In this document: piece after piece, positions 37,059 to 49,551 of the stretch
How positions within the stretch are numbered: the first letter of the stretch is position 1
Layout of the letters: the number at the start of each line of letters is the position of its first letter
Origin: Lingula anatina
Lineage: Eukaryota > Brachiopoda > Lingulata > Lingulida > Lingulidae
Length of the DNA: 64,000 nt
Assembly (NCBI RefSeq): GCF_001039355.2
Contig: NW_019775441.1
Span: 262,312-326,311, forward strand
Direction of reading: 5' to 3'
Position numbers and translations under genes: made by a program
The notes under the pieces: model-generated
Seen by the model: the letters and a program-made list of their open reading frames with translations, nothing else
Told to the model about the DNA's origin: nothing
Databases searched by the model: none

Positions 37059-38320
37059 CCGGTTTTAAACACAGTTGAAACGTTCCCAGTTTAATAAACA
37101 CCATTTTTAATGCCAACAGCCCCTGTCCCTCATGAAATGTACATTCTGTTTACATAATCCACTTCTAAACACATAAAACCGCGTAATTTGCTATTCCATA
37201 GGTTGGGCACAATTTTAAGGTTTATTTGGTTCACAAAATCTTTTTTTAATGTAAATGCTGTAAAAATGAGTGCGAAGAAGTTAGTTGCGGCTTGCGCAAC
37301 TGCTCTAAGATGTGCAGTAAACCATGTAGACACTGGATAAAACGCAAGTTAAAGAGATGGAAAAGGTTAGTACAGTGCACGATTAATCTTCATTGAAAAA
37401 ACATTAAATAACAGGGATAGTAAATGGAGATGATGCACGTAACGGTTTCCCCTAGTGTCTTCCACACATTAGTAGTACTTTCGTCCTTGTAGTGAGTTCA
37501 AAACTAAAATGCAAACTTATTTATAGCTTTTAGATCATCGCGTGAACAGATCTTTTACCTTCCTTAGTTGTTCCATGTTTGAATAAGAGTATCATATCCA
37601 TTATTTAGAACGTGCAACGTGCCTTTTACTGTGGACTGAATACACTCGCTCCAACTCTTAGTATTTTGCAATAAAATACAAATGTTTACAAATCAATGTG
37701 ATACGCCAACAGTCGCTTCCTTCATTCACTGGTAGGGCCTACGTGTGAATGCGCATCAATCAAATCAATTGGCCCCTTATGCTGTCTTGTGTTCTTAACC
37801 TTTTAATAGTAATACAGACGCAGTTTTGACTGACGTTCGTCTGTTAACATCGCCTGAAAACATTTTAAAAGGAATTATTCATACTTTAACTTATTTATTT
37901 ATTTATCTATTTATTTTTTTATTTATTTTCATTTAGGCCTATAATTTATTATTTTGTGTGTGTGTGTAGGCCTACCCATTTCACAATCTGTGCAATTTAA
38001 GTCGTACATATAGTACGTAGGCCTGTATAACCCTTCCGAAAAACCTAACACTAAAATGTAGGCCTACACTCTGCCCGTATCACTTAATTCATTCTGTGAT
38101 AGAGTAATCCAGTTAAATATTAAATGCAGCAATACCATATATTGTCACCAAGTCAGATTTAAAGAACAGGGGTGTTAAAAATAGAGTCATTGTATACACA
38201 GTATTTGCACAATATAGCTCATATTTCTTCCAACGTTTGAATACTCCCGGTTCGTTGAATATGTATGAGCAATCGATTAATTTGTTTACCTTAGTTACGT
38301 AGTGTAAGGTGACCTATTTC

Positions 38321-38443
38321 AACATGGCGGCGCCCGTTAGTTACTACCTTTGTAGGCAGAGGACAGTTTGCTGGGCCAGTCGGACGCGATGAAATGGAAG
38401 TCCATCGTGAGGAAGCTTTGTGCACAGCTGCGCTGATATATGT
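38321..38443 (+). promoter_or_regulatory. probable 5' UTR exon and promoter of the ARM-TIR gene
   Basis: GC-rich island in AT-rich surroundings, with AACATGGCGGC (a YY1-type element often found at TATA-less start sites). A possible donor gtgagt follows at 38444. The ATG of the YY1 motif opens a 22-codon upstream ORF ending at 38392. The next suitable acceptor (tcctatag, exon from 41040) is 34 bases before the ARM-TIR start codon. Linking the two is inference. Confidence 0.4.
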
Positions 38444-38489
38444 GTGAGTTACTATATGTATAGATAGTGCGGAATATTTTGAAAGAGAG

Positions 38490-38586
38490 AAAGAGAGTGT
38501 GTGTATGTGTGTGTGTGAGAGAGAGAGAGTGTGTGTGCGTGTGTGTGTGTGTATGTGTGCGTGTGCGTGAGAGAGAGAGAGAGAGA

Positions 38587-38635
<49 letters not shown>
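38490..38635. repeat. (GT)n/(GA)n microsatellites
   Basis: Alternating GT and GA runs in the proposed 5' intron of the ARM-TIR gene. Open frames across them are compositional. Confidence 0.9.
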
Positions 38636-38637
<2 letters not shown>

Positions 38638-38939
38638 GTTATAAGTAGTTATAACGTCTAACTAAGATCACGTACGATTACTAGTAATTATATCACGCTG
38701 GTAGGCCTAAGTGTTACCACCAAGGCCAGCCTGAAATCTGTGAAATTCACTTTTTAGCTCAACGAAGGAATTGTGTCAGTGTAGGGCCTACCTTTTTGAC
38801 TCAACAGTTATAGGTCATATGCTGTAAACAAGCAAATTTTACACGTTCAAGTCTATTCCCCCCCCCTTCCTCGGTCTAAGCAGTACGGCGTCTACCTTAC
38901 CCTTTATAAACCAAACACCTATCAAAGACAGCTCTCTCC

Positions 38940-38977
38940 CTGTGTGTGTGTGTGTGTGTGTGTGTGTCTGTGTGTGT

Positions 38978-39014
<37 letters not shown>

Positions 39015-39046
39015 TGTGTCTGTCTGTGTGTGTGTGTGTGTGTGTG
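38940..39046. repeat. (TG)n microsatellite
   Basis: Over 100 bases of TG units with occasional TC interruptions, in the proposed 5' intron of the ARM-TIR gene. Confidence 0.95.
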
Positions 39047-39448
39047 TCTTAGAGATTGAAAGAGTGAGAAAGAGAGAGTAATCCCCCCTCATCGTCCAAA
39101 AGCAGCATTACATCTACCTTATCCTTTATAAATTAACCACCATTTAAAGCTGGTGCAGCTTGATCCCCTTTTCACACGGAGAATGCTACCGTTTCCTGTA
39201 TTGCACCAGTTTGAGAGATTAACAACGTACGCTGCAACAAAATGTAAACGCATAAGCCCAAACTGAGTAAAAATGTTATGCTAACCTACATGAACTGTGC
39301 TCAAAGTTAAGTATTATTTTTGTGTAATGAAACGCTTGCTTTGCTCAAGTCAGCTGGTTCTGTTCTAATTTGGCCACACATGACCCCCCTCCCCCCAACC
39401 CAGGTAAAATAATTTTCTCAAGTGTTAGGTTTTTTACTTTTCCTTTAA

Positions 39449-40336
39449 TGCTCAGAGATATGGGGCTACTCGGTGTCAACGGATAACTGCCCTACAGAAA
39501 AGTTGCACTTAAAATTTTGCAAACAAATCCTTGGCCTCCATCAAAACGTATCAAACTATGGTGTATACACTGAACTTGGCCGCCTTCCCCTCTATACCAA
39601 AATACAGTTTGCATCTGTCAAACTATGGTGTAAAATTATTCAAATGTCTGATGCTACACTTATGAAACAAGCGTACATACAAGAGATAAATAGTTACAAG
39701 TTGCTGACACCCTATGTCCCACCCGCAGTCCACACACTCAGACCAGCTTGTATGTCATGGTCTGAGGGTATCCGAAAAATCCTTTTCACATTTGGCCTTG
39801 GTGATGTGTGGCTTAGCCAGTCACCTCCAAAAAACTTCACCACAATTTTCAAACAAAGACAAACTGACCACTTTACCCAAATATGCAATAGCAAACTTCA
39901 AGCCAACAGTAAATTATCTCTCTTCCGTATACTTAACCAAAAGTGTGAAAGGGCAACTTATGTTGATAAAATAACAAATTACGACACCTTGTCAACCCTT
40001 GCTAAACTACGTCTTAGTGACCATAAACTCCACATCGAAACTGGGCGGCACACCAGGCCAAAAACTGAAAGGTGCGACAGAATCTGTCGCCTGTGCACAC
40101 AAGGGGTAATTGAGGATGAATACCATTTTATATTCCAATGCCCAATGTACAAAACAGACCGAGTCACCTTTTTCAGTAAAACCTCATTCCTAAAAGCTGA
40201 TTCAAGGTCACCAGACAGTCAATTATGCCATGTATTTAACAGTGCCAACAAAGATACTTTAGTGTCCCTCTCCAACTTTATAATCAAATCATTCAAGAAA
40301 AAAAGTGAAGTGGTTGCTCTGCTTGGTAACTCTTAG
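39449..40336 (+). CDS. LINE ORF2 C-terminal fragment
   Basis: Open frame of about 295 codons from a stop at 39446 to TAG. The early part reads SEIWGYSV..LHLKFCKQILG, then ELGRLPLY. This is the usual sequence after the polymerase core in LINE proteins (a Y/E-x-WG motif, then KxHxxFxKxxLG). The C-terminal zinc-binding part is CRLC..EDEYHFIFQCP. No internal stops, so a fairly recent, 5'-truncated copy. Confidence 0.75.
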   Translation, partial: CSEIWGYSVSTDNCPTEKLHLKFCKQILGLHQNVSNYGVYTELGRLPLYTKIQFASVKLWCKIIQMSDATLMKQAYIQEINSYKLLTPYVPPAVHTLRPACMSWSEGIRKILFTFGLGDVWLSQSPPKNFTTIFKQRQTDHFTQICNSKLQANSKLSLFRILNQKCERATYVDKITNYDTLSTLAKLRLSDHKLHIETGRHTRPKTERCDRICRLCTQGVIEDEYHFIFQCPMYKTDRVTFFSKTSFLKADSRSPDSQLCHVFNSANKDTLVSLSNFIIKSFKKKSEVVALLGNS

Positions 40337-40790
40337 CATATCCCTTAAAATGTCAGTGTATGGTCCCACTGTTGTGAGAAGTGACTCGGCAGTGGGACTG
40401 AACATGGCACAATATTCATATCTGTGTAACTTATTTACTTATCTGTCTTATGTTATTGTCATTAATCGTAATTATCCATGTCATCAAACTGGCTTTGAAC
40501 AGCCATGTAAACAGCTATGTAACGGTGGTTTTAAGTTTTTTAAAAACATTCTTTTTGTGTAACATGTATATAGTATGTTTATGGTAAATTTATAATCACA
40601 CCAAGGTTTATCTCATTGCTTAGATAGAATATTTTATGAGTAATTTTATTAGTACTTATCTTCATTATATAAAGATGGTAATGCACTAACTGTATTGTAT
40701 CGTCATTTGTATATCATATTGTACAAGGTCATGACAATCTATGTACCAGTACAGAAATAAATTGAATTGAATAAATTGAATTTAATTCCT
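39449..40790 (+). mobile_element. 5'-truncated LINE insertion
   Basis: Starts inside the reverse-transcriptase ORF and ends in a short AT-rich repeat tail (AATAAATTGAATTGAATAAA, about 40755-40784) instead of poly(A), as is common for CR1/L2-type elements. It lies in the proposed 5' intron of the ARM-TIR gene, in the same orientation. It differs from the LINE at 1-804. Confidence 0.75.
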
Positions 40791-41073
40791 GATGACTAAA
40801 AATGACTAATTTGCCAATATTGTGGGCCTTCAAAATTATTCCAAGCATTTTCCCCTGCCTACGGCCATGATGTCAACTGCTAAGTTCTATGATAAATCAA
40901 TGAGCGAATTAGATCAAGGGTTAAAATTCTGTTTTATTTTGCCTACGTCGTAACGAGTTAAGCACTTACACTGAACTTACACTCAAAAAAATCCCACACC
41001 AGGGATCTAATTATTTCTATATTTTCTGTCCTCCTATAGATAACTGCGAAGCTTTGACAACCAACAAGCAAAA

Positions 41074-44000
41074 ATGGGATCTGCAGCCAGCACAAGCACG
41101 AGTGCTGCGATTACTAACAGCGCGGCGAAAACACTGGCCAGATCTTCCGAAGTGTCCGTAAGTGAGAGCAGCATAAAGAGAAAAGAGAAAATCTACAACC
41201 AAATCAAGGCTCTCCCTGAGGTACAACTAATGTTTAAGAACATCCAAAAAGCCTCCGAGATGTTGGGTGATCACGGCCGCCATGATTCCCCGGAATACCG
41301 AACGGAGATGTTTTCATTCTTAAAGGATAAAGTTTACCATGCGCTCAGAGAATTCAAAAACAACAAACACAGACGTGTCATTGCTCAGCACGCCGCCGAC
41401 GTGAAATTGCCGGACGCACTTACCAACGTGTACAGAAGCACTTTGCAGAAGTACGGCTTGACGGGACTTACCGAAGTAACATCGATGTCTTCGGTTGAGT
41501 TCGACGAACTTTCCACACTTCGGCTATGTTCGTGGACTTATTCCGACTCCAGCTTCGCTTTTTCTGATGGACTGGCAGAGGCTGGTTTTCTGCTCCTTCT
41601 GAAAGACGATTTAGTTTCCGCACAAGAAGGCAAACACAATGGCTTAGATCCAGAGGTGATTATTGCCAGTGTGATTGTAATGTTAAAATGCCTGGTAAAA
41701 GTATATCTAATGCGAGTGAAAAAGTAAAGATAATGTAAAGCTTGTATAAATTTGTTTTAAAAATATCGACAGCGTTACAGCCATCTGTGTGTTATAGGCC
41801 TACTCCTGCTTAATTCTCAACATACATAAAATCATTTCATTGAGAACATGTCTCCGCCATCAATATACCTATCTTTAAACCACGCGCCGTTATGGGTGAC
41901 GTGAGGCACTGCATTTAAATGATCAAATACACTAAATCGAGCAGAAGACATCTTGTCGTCATTAATATTTTCTAATTACGTAAGAATAGTAAAATCACTT
42001 CGATAATTTGCCATATATACCATGCAACATGTGGTATCTTTGTCGTATTACGTTGATGTTTCAGTTTCCTGTGATACAAAATGCCGTGGAGTATAGTATT
42101 GGTATCATTCACAACTGTGCCAAGTCGGAAAACGTGAAGCCGTATTTGAGAAAACTGGGCATCATTCCAATACTGACGCCATTTCTGAAAACGGAAAACC
42201 AAGGTACAATTATTATTTAACACACTAGGTAATATATTTAAAAATTTGTAAATAAGAAAAAAATGTATTTTTCAAATCTTGTACAGCTTTACTTTTTTAC
42301 CATTTTGAGATAATATAGACTAATCGACTATCATAGTGAAAAAATGCACTTGCCTTTGTTTCAGCCCTCAAAGCCCAGGTGGTCATGACTTTGGGCTATC
42401 TCATAGACAACGACGAAGAAAACGAAATCCTACGCTCGGACGAAACCCTTTTCGAGTTCCTAATCGATCTCCTTGACGACGCTATGAAGAGCGAGAGTCG
42501 TCGAAGCAACACGTTCTCTGCCTTCGAACTCACCACTGGCCTGGATGCCTTAGCCCGAAATGAATATAACAGTGCGAAAATTGCCGAAAAGGGGGCGCTA
42601 CCGCTGCTGACTGAGCTGCTGTCATCGGAGGATGAGGAGGAGAGGAAGGCTGCTGTCAGGGCGCTCTGGCAGCTCTCATTTCTCCCGACGAACAAAGAGA
42701 AGATTATGGTAATGCAGTCAAGTGGCAATATTTTGGGATCTTAGAGTAATAATCATGCAATTGATAGACTATTGAGATTTAATAACCATGCAATGGCATT
42801 GATAAAGCCTATTGAGACTTCATGGGAATACACCTAATGCCCTTTTTGATTATTTTTTATTTATTTGATCCAAAATGTTTAAAAACACTGGAATTGTTAA
42901 CTGCTTATCGTTATCTGTAAATCATTCATTTCTTTGTTTTATTTCTTGTTTAGGAAACGTAACTATTCCAAACTGAATTTCGTAGGATTTCTGTTATATC
43001 CATAAATAATTTATTTGTTTTAAAGTGGAAAGGCAAAAAAAACCATTGCTGAGTTGATGTAAATTTTATAACAGGAGCTCCCGATCTGTGTTGAGAGACT
43101 CCATGAGCTTCGACGCCACACTAACGAAGCTATATCTGCTGCCTCGGAGTCCGTGCTGTGGCAACTGCGCAATAGGGACCATCACAAAGCGGGCGATGGT
43201 GGTGAACAGGCTGTAGGACCTACTGGTGAGTCTAGATATTGACCTAAACTGATTCCTTCCTTAGCCCCGTTAAAGTTCAGATGGGCCGATGGGACAGAAA
43301 TGGCAGTCCTTGCGTTGAAAATCATGTGTCCCATGTGATTGGCACAGGTTAGGGTTAGATGGAAATATCAATTTCTGTGACCAAGATCACCTATACAAAC
43401 TAAAAGGGAACGGACTTCATTTCCTAATAGTTTTGCATTCCTGTCACATCAGTGTTTAAAAACTATGTGTCTTTATAACAGAAACTTGCTACCCATTTGA
43501 TTGGGACAGGTTTGGGTTAGCGTGACGTAATTGGCTCAAAATCAAGGACGGGGCCAGTACAAATTAATTGGAACCTGATCTATTTTCACAGGGTACTCAC
43601 TCGTTCATGTCAATGGCCTGGGCCGCCAAACAATATTATGATACAGGAAAGTATCAAGTGGGGAGGGATGTTGGCACTGAAAGGGGTAAAAGTGTTTTCA
43701 GATGTACCGAAACGCAGCGTGAGGCCAAACCGTGTTGGAATGTAGCTTAGCTGAATGGGTTATTTTTGGTGTCGCTATCAAATTTAGAAGTTCCCGTGTC
43801 ATTTAACAATGCCAACGACAAACAATAAAAGTTTTGATAGTTTTTGACAATGGAAAACATAAAATCAAATAGTACTTCTTTTTCCAGCCGATAAAAATAA
43901 GGACAATCGAGAGCAATCTGCAGGAAGTATTAAACTAAACGTCCAACCCAACGATTTGGAAGCGCTAATATGGGGTGAAACGGACGCCAAAGAACACATC

Positions 44001-44669
44001 ATGATAAGCTATAACTGGGCACATCAGGAATTGCTTATTAAGGTAAGCAAAGGACGAATGAGATGGTCATGGCTTGGTGTAATTTCTGTTCACACGCATG
44101 CTCGGACCTTAACAGATTTTGGTCGGGATGACGTCACCAGATGTTCCAGACTTTTAGGGTTCTTCTTCGTTGACATTTTTGAAGATGTCTCTGTTATCAC
44201 CATATCCGATAGATAAGTTTCCATAAATAAAAGTAACCCGGTGGCTGGCAATAGCGTAATGTAGTCGTCTTGTAATGTCAATTTAAGCTTTAGTTTTGTC
44301 CAAAAGCACCAATATGTATTGTTCATCAACCACGCCCTTAAAGTACTCATCCATTGTTTATAATCCATTGTTCCCTGGCCTTTCCATTGAATTACACAAC
44401 ATATTGTGCAAGTTGTCTTTAGATGGACAGTATCATGTATTTAATTTCATGCTGTTGTACAGGTACGGGATTACCTGACCCAGTCTGGTTTTAAAGTGTG
44501 GATGGACATTAACAACATGTACGGGTCCACGTCCGACGCCATGGCCTCCGCCGTGGAGAACGCTGCCGTGGTGTTAATTAGTATGTCACAGAGGTATAAA
44601 GACAGCAAGAATTGTCGCAAAGGTAGGGGCATGTCTGAAAGTGTTGTTGTGAAAAGTGAACTAGCTGTT

Positions 44670-44719
<50 letters not shown>

Positions 44720-45775
44720 GAATTCTGTGCCGCATTTTTAAAGTTAAGCTCACCTGTTTCAATAAGATTGCTGTGAAATATAGTGTTGAATCCGGTGCAC
44801 AAACATCTTCAAATATGCATACTCCACACAATATAAATTTCATTTATTGAGATAAGTTTTACCATAGTTTGTAACTGCATTTTCACAAATATTCAAAAAA
44901 TGAAAATAAGCATTAATAGATTTTCATCATTATTGTTTTAGTTGTTTACGTTTGAACATAATACTCACCGACTTAAATTACTGATTTTCAGAAGCGGAAT
45001 ATGCGGACGAGATCGACAAGCCGATCATTCCACTTCTAGTTGAAGAGGCCTATAAACCCACAGGTTGGTTGGGAATTCTCGTGGGGAAGGCTCTGTACTA
45101 CGATATTTCCAGGAAAAGGAATTTTGGACATAAAATGCAAGAGCTTGTGGAAGCGCTGGTAAAGCAGGCTGCTGGGGCGAGAAATGAAAATGCTGCAATA
45201 TCGCCGCTCACTAGGTCTGTCTCGGTAAGTGCTTGCTCGTTGGTTTGGCGTATGCTGGTTTTATTACCGGCATATTACAAGAATACGACATATTGCCTTG
45301 TAGACTACAGCAATATTAAAATTAAGAAAAGGTAACCAAATTTTAGGTGTGGATTTATGAACGTAGTTAAAGCTTCAGTATATAAGTATCACAAATAGTT
45401 TTAACGTTAAAACGTTATTAGGATATCGATTGTTCAGTTCGTTTATCAAGTCATATTTTCAATTACTTGCATGTTTGTAAATAATCATAAATAAATCCAT
45501 TTTCTGGATAGATATATCAACCCAGTAGAATGCCTAAGGGTGGCAGCAAGTTGGACAGTAAACTGTTCTCCGTGGATGTTTGGCTCCGACAAAACAATCT
45601 CCAAAGGTGAGTACATGTACATGCAGGACCGACGGAAGATTGTAACGTACTTCACCATGTAAAGGGATAGCAAACTAAAAAGGCAATAGGCAGACGCAGT
45701 TTTCAGGATGGAGATGCTGTGTCCATTTTTTCGTAAGCGCAGATCACTTATTATTGCTCATTTCGATTGTTATAT

Positions 45776-45818
<43 letters not shown>

Positions 45819-46394
45819 TTTTTGCTGAGGGGGAGAAGCGCAGACACCATCAACATCTCAAATTGGCTACTCGTAAGTAGGTCTATGTATGTAATTATCT
45901 AAGCATATAAAACTTTCATTACTTTATGTTGAATATTCAAAGACCATCATGAACAATATAATGCATGAACCTCTTGTATTTTCAGATGTAGAAAGTTAGC
46001 TACTTTGACGGTACCCGACATTGTGTTCTTGAGGCATCTCAAGTCTACTGTAAGTTTTAAAATTATTTTGATATTTTTCCAGTTACAAGCATCCTGGTTG
46101 TTAACAGTTATAATGTGTTAATAAAACTTTAATACTGATTTTCACAATCTTTGATAATCCTATGCAGCTGTGAGGCGACAAAAATTATAATTCAATCATC
46201 ACATGCAAAACAGATATTAGCAGTTCTGGAATCAAAATAACACCATTAATGCAGAATGGAGGGACTATACTTAATGTTTCTTTGTTTGTCTTTGATAGGC
46301 GCCGGAGTTTTTCTTCAGGCTTCTGTCAGAAAAACTAGGACTTGAATCTCTGACCGATCTTAGACTTTTCTGTGATGCACTTGACGAACTGTGA
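41074..46394 (+). CDS. ARM-repeat, TIR and SAM-like domain protein (about 672 residues)
   Basis: Coding exons: 41074-41655 (or to 41694), 42065-42203, 42365-42708, 43075-43225, 43888-44042, 44463-44622, 44992-45224, 45512-45606, 45986-46049, 46299-46394 (TGA). All phases fit. The start MGSAAS matches the N-myristoylation pattern (Gly2, Ser6). Residues about 195-405 contain armadillo-type helical repeats (for example KGALPLLTELLSSED and AVRALWQLS). Residues about 440-560 are a TIR domain: HIMISYNW, GFKVWMD, AVVLISMSQRYKDS and CRKEAEYA. The Glu of CRKE (about residue 511) aligns with the catalytic Glu of NAD-cleaving TIR domains such as SARM1. The last 84 residues (VDVWLRQNNL .. LGLESLTDLRLF) look SAM-like. 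Similar ARM-TIR proteins are expanded in several invertebrates; a role in innate immunity or NAD metabolism is inference. Confidence 0.8.
44672..44711. repeat. (TC)n microsatellite in an ARM-TIR intron
   Basis: About 20 TC units, 50 bases after the donor of the first main TIR exon. Confidence 0.95.
45772..45822. repeat. (TTTA)n microsatellite in an ARM-TIR intron
   Basis: About 12 TTTA units between the two SAM-like exons. Confidence 0.95.
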
Positions 46395-48754
46395 TAAAAG
46401 TAAAATAGGCTTACACGTGGGCAGAGGAATGACCCAACCCACTGCGACAGCCTGTTGAATTTCTTCACATGTTCGCAATGTTGGAGAAGGAAACGAAATA
46501 TGTGCAATATTTGAGAATCTGTGATCAATGACCAGGGTAAAAGAAAAAAAAAACATTACACGATCCAACAAGAATCAGTAATTTGTATGCAAGTGCATAT
46601 AGATGAGATTTAGGCCGTTTACTCATCGAGGGATATACGTACGCTATATAATCTGTACCGGTGTAACGAAACTAAGGGTCCGTGTAACAGAAAGTCCGCC
46701 CTCCATTTAGTTATAATGGTTAGGGTTAGTCTGACCTAGGTGGGTCAAAATCTAGGGCAAGGCTAACCTGTACAAATGAACGGGAAGCGGACTCTCTATC
46801 GTTGGGGGCTCTCTGTCACGTTACAACTGATTCAAGTGTGGAGACAACTTTGCAGCGCCGTAGAGTAAAAAGTGCAAAACACACAGTAATTTTATGTTAA
46901 AATGTGGTGCTGTGTCGTTATCAGTTTGTATCAGTTGTATCATCACGTGCCTTCATTTATGTAAACACATTGTAATGTGAGTTCTTGTTACTGTTTGAAA
47001 TGAATTATGTTGACATAAAATTCTTGTTGCGTGCCTCGTTCATTTACTTTACTGCTCTTGGAACACAACACAAGACACATATCTTCATTTGGTAACGAAG
47101 GCGTCATCCCCGTTTCTGAGCCTCATTTCTGTAGCTTTATCATTTTTCGAGAATAGGATACTAACCTATCATCCAACAGTCTTCTTTTCTCAATCGAGAT
47201 TTGGACATGCTACTTCGGAGTTCTCACATTTAAAAAAAATCAATGCAAAGCAAATTAAGTCACACCAGTTTATCGAAGTCGATGGGCGTTTAAGACGACC
47301 GTTACTGTTAGCCCATTGTCAAGAACCGTTTATAACTAATACTAAGGTCAATACTATCTCTGAAATTGCCAATTGCTGAAAATAAAACCAAAGAGCCATT
47401 GCGTCAGATGAGACAGGCAGATTGCTATGGTAGCACCTGTCACAAGATTACGAGGATAGGAGGTACCGACCAAACGGCCAGCCCAGTGTGATGTCTTTAT
47501 GTATAGACAGAATCAGCTACAAAACCCCTGGCCTGGAAACATGATAATGCACCCACTAGAGGCTTATTTCAAGATTAATCCGATCTGTTTTGAAACATAC
47601 TTATTAGCGTTTTATTTCTGTTTTTTTTTCTGAGCATGACAGCTCAATCTCATGCACTTTTAGTGATTGTGTAGAGAGATACAGCATGGAAACCTGGACA
47701 GTTTATTATTTTCTTTTCATATTAACTTGGGTATTTCCTTGGATACATTCTATTTATCTGGAAGATAAAAGCGACATTGTGTATGGCGATGGCACGCAGG
47801 CTCACCAAATGCCACGCACTGAAAACCAAATATCAAAATTCATTTCCTTCTTTATGTCGAGTGTTTAAAACTGAGGAGTTTTTTAATATCCTGAATGCCC
47901 GTAAGCCGCTGTCAACACCAAATTATGACAGGCGTGGCCCAAGCCTTTCTTATCTTTCTTTATGTGGAAAAGACAATTAAGTCGCCAAGGGAAAAATAGC
48001 GCCGCCTGATCTTTGCCAGTAGGGAGCAAAGGTGGCTAGTAAATACAAAAAAGAGAATAGGTGAACAATGTAGGTGCGTTCAAGTGCTATGTCATGTCTT
48101 TTGAATTTTTTAAACCGTCCTCACAAAACCTGCTTTATATACATACCCCACTCACTTCTAGTTGTATTTTAAGGAGCGTTCAGACTTAGGCGTAACCGTA
48201 TTTGGTTTAAAACGTGTAGCTGGATTTTTGGTTTATAACCATAGATTGCTCTGAAACCCAATAGTAAATGAAATTCATCCGAGATAGCCTGTCGGCACCG
48301 TGTGGTGTCATAAAGAGATTTAAAAGACTTGCTCAAATCTGCGTTAGGTGACCGAGGCTAAATTGCTAGCAAAGAGGGCGAAACTGTATGCGCCGAAAAT
48401 GGCAAGAAGTTCGAGAGAGAGGCAGATAAAGAGAGAGACCGAGAGACCTGAGAATGGGCTCAGTACTTTCATTGTCCAGCTCTTCTTAAAATGAAAAAGA
48501 GACATTATCTTCCTTTTTAAGTCCCTTTCCTTTCAAACGTCAGTCTATCATTATTTATGACACATCACTGTAATTTGCTCTGACTGGTGATATTTTTTTG
48601 GCATATTTAGCTAGAGAATACTTCTTTTCCTATGTGATACAAAATAGATTGCCATCACACATGTGGGGTCAGTGCATCTTTTGAAAATGTTAGTCTGTAA
48701 TTTCAACTGAAAACTTATCGTTACTTTCCATGGCTGGGTCGAAGAATGCACCAA

Positions 48755-48798
<44 letters not shown>

Positions 48799-49006
48799 GG
48801 GGGGGGGGGAGGAAGACGATGGAAATCAAGTATATAATGACCAGGCCTAGTGGCTGTCGTGCCACTGAGATCCAGTTCAGTTTTAACAATTGGGCCGGTT
48901 CTGTGCCATATTCCCAGGGACGAGTTACTAGTACAGCACATTTATCCCGTAAAACAGGACGCCCCATGAGTGCACTACGTCACCTTGTCTGACGCCGTCA
49001 TTTGTC
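46395..49006. other. 3' flank of the ARM-TIR gene and intergenic sequence, no gene seen
   Basis: No clear exon. A non-canonical polyadenylation-like hexamer lies near 47016 and AATAAA near 47383. A long T run (about 48759-48797) followed by G10 is at 48.8 kb, just left of the N at 49007. Confidence 0.4.
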
Positions 49007-49201
49007 NTTAGAAATTATAACAAAAAAAAAAACAAAAAAAAAAACTTTTTAGAAAAAAAAAACAGGGACTAACTTTGGATGTAAAAAAAGATTCATTGAC
49101 CATTGGTAAGTATGGGAAAATTATTGTTTACTCCAGAAAAAATTCATTTTTTGGCCAAAACGAAGAGTTATTATCCCTTTAAAGAGAAGGCCTTAACTTA
49201 C

Positions 49202-49443
49202 GTCACAACGACGATTGTATTGGAGACCGTCAAACATGGTTTGCAATCGCTCACACCTATCAAAGTATCCGTGGCTAGGTCCAGTTCGTCATTATGGCTT
49301 AGAAAAAAGTTAGCACTGTAGATATCACAACTTCCTTTCGTATACTGAAAGGGAAATTTTCGATTTAATATTATTGCAATTTCTATATGAGGTGACTGCT
49401 ATGATACTAAGACACAATAGGATTATAATACATAATCTTTACT

Positions 49444-49478
<35 letters not shown>

Positions 49479-49516
49479 TTTGTTGTTGTTGTTGTTGTTG
49501 TTTTTTGTTTGTTTTT

Positions 49517-49551
<35 letters not shown>

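Noticed and set aside
43568-43750. Frame within the ARM-TIR gene
   Set aside because: Lies in an intron whose flanking exons join in phase without it.
47686-47868. 60-codon frame starting METWTVYYFLFIL, signal-peptide-like
   Set aside because: Hydrophobic start, but no continuation, clear splice context or paralog; coding status cannot be supported.
49103-49321. Plus-strand frame repeated at 58237
   Set aside because: Antisense to exon 4 of the ZP-N alpha genes. Its conservation is explained by the duplication.
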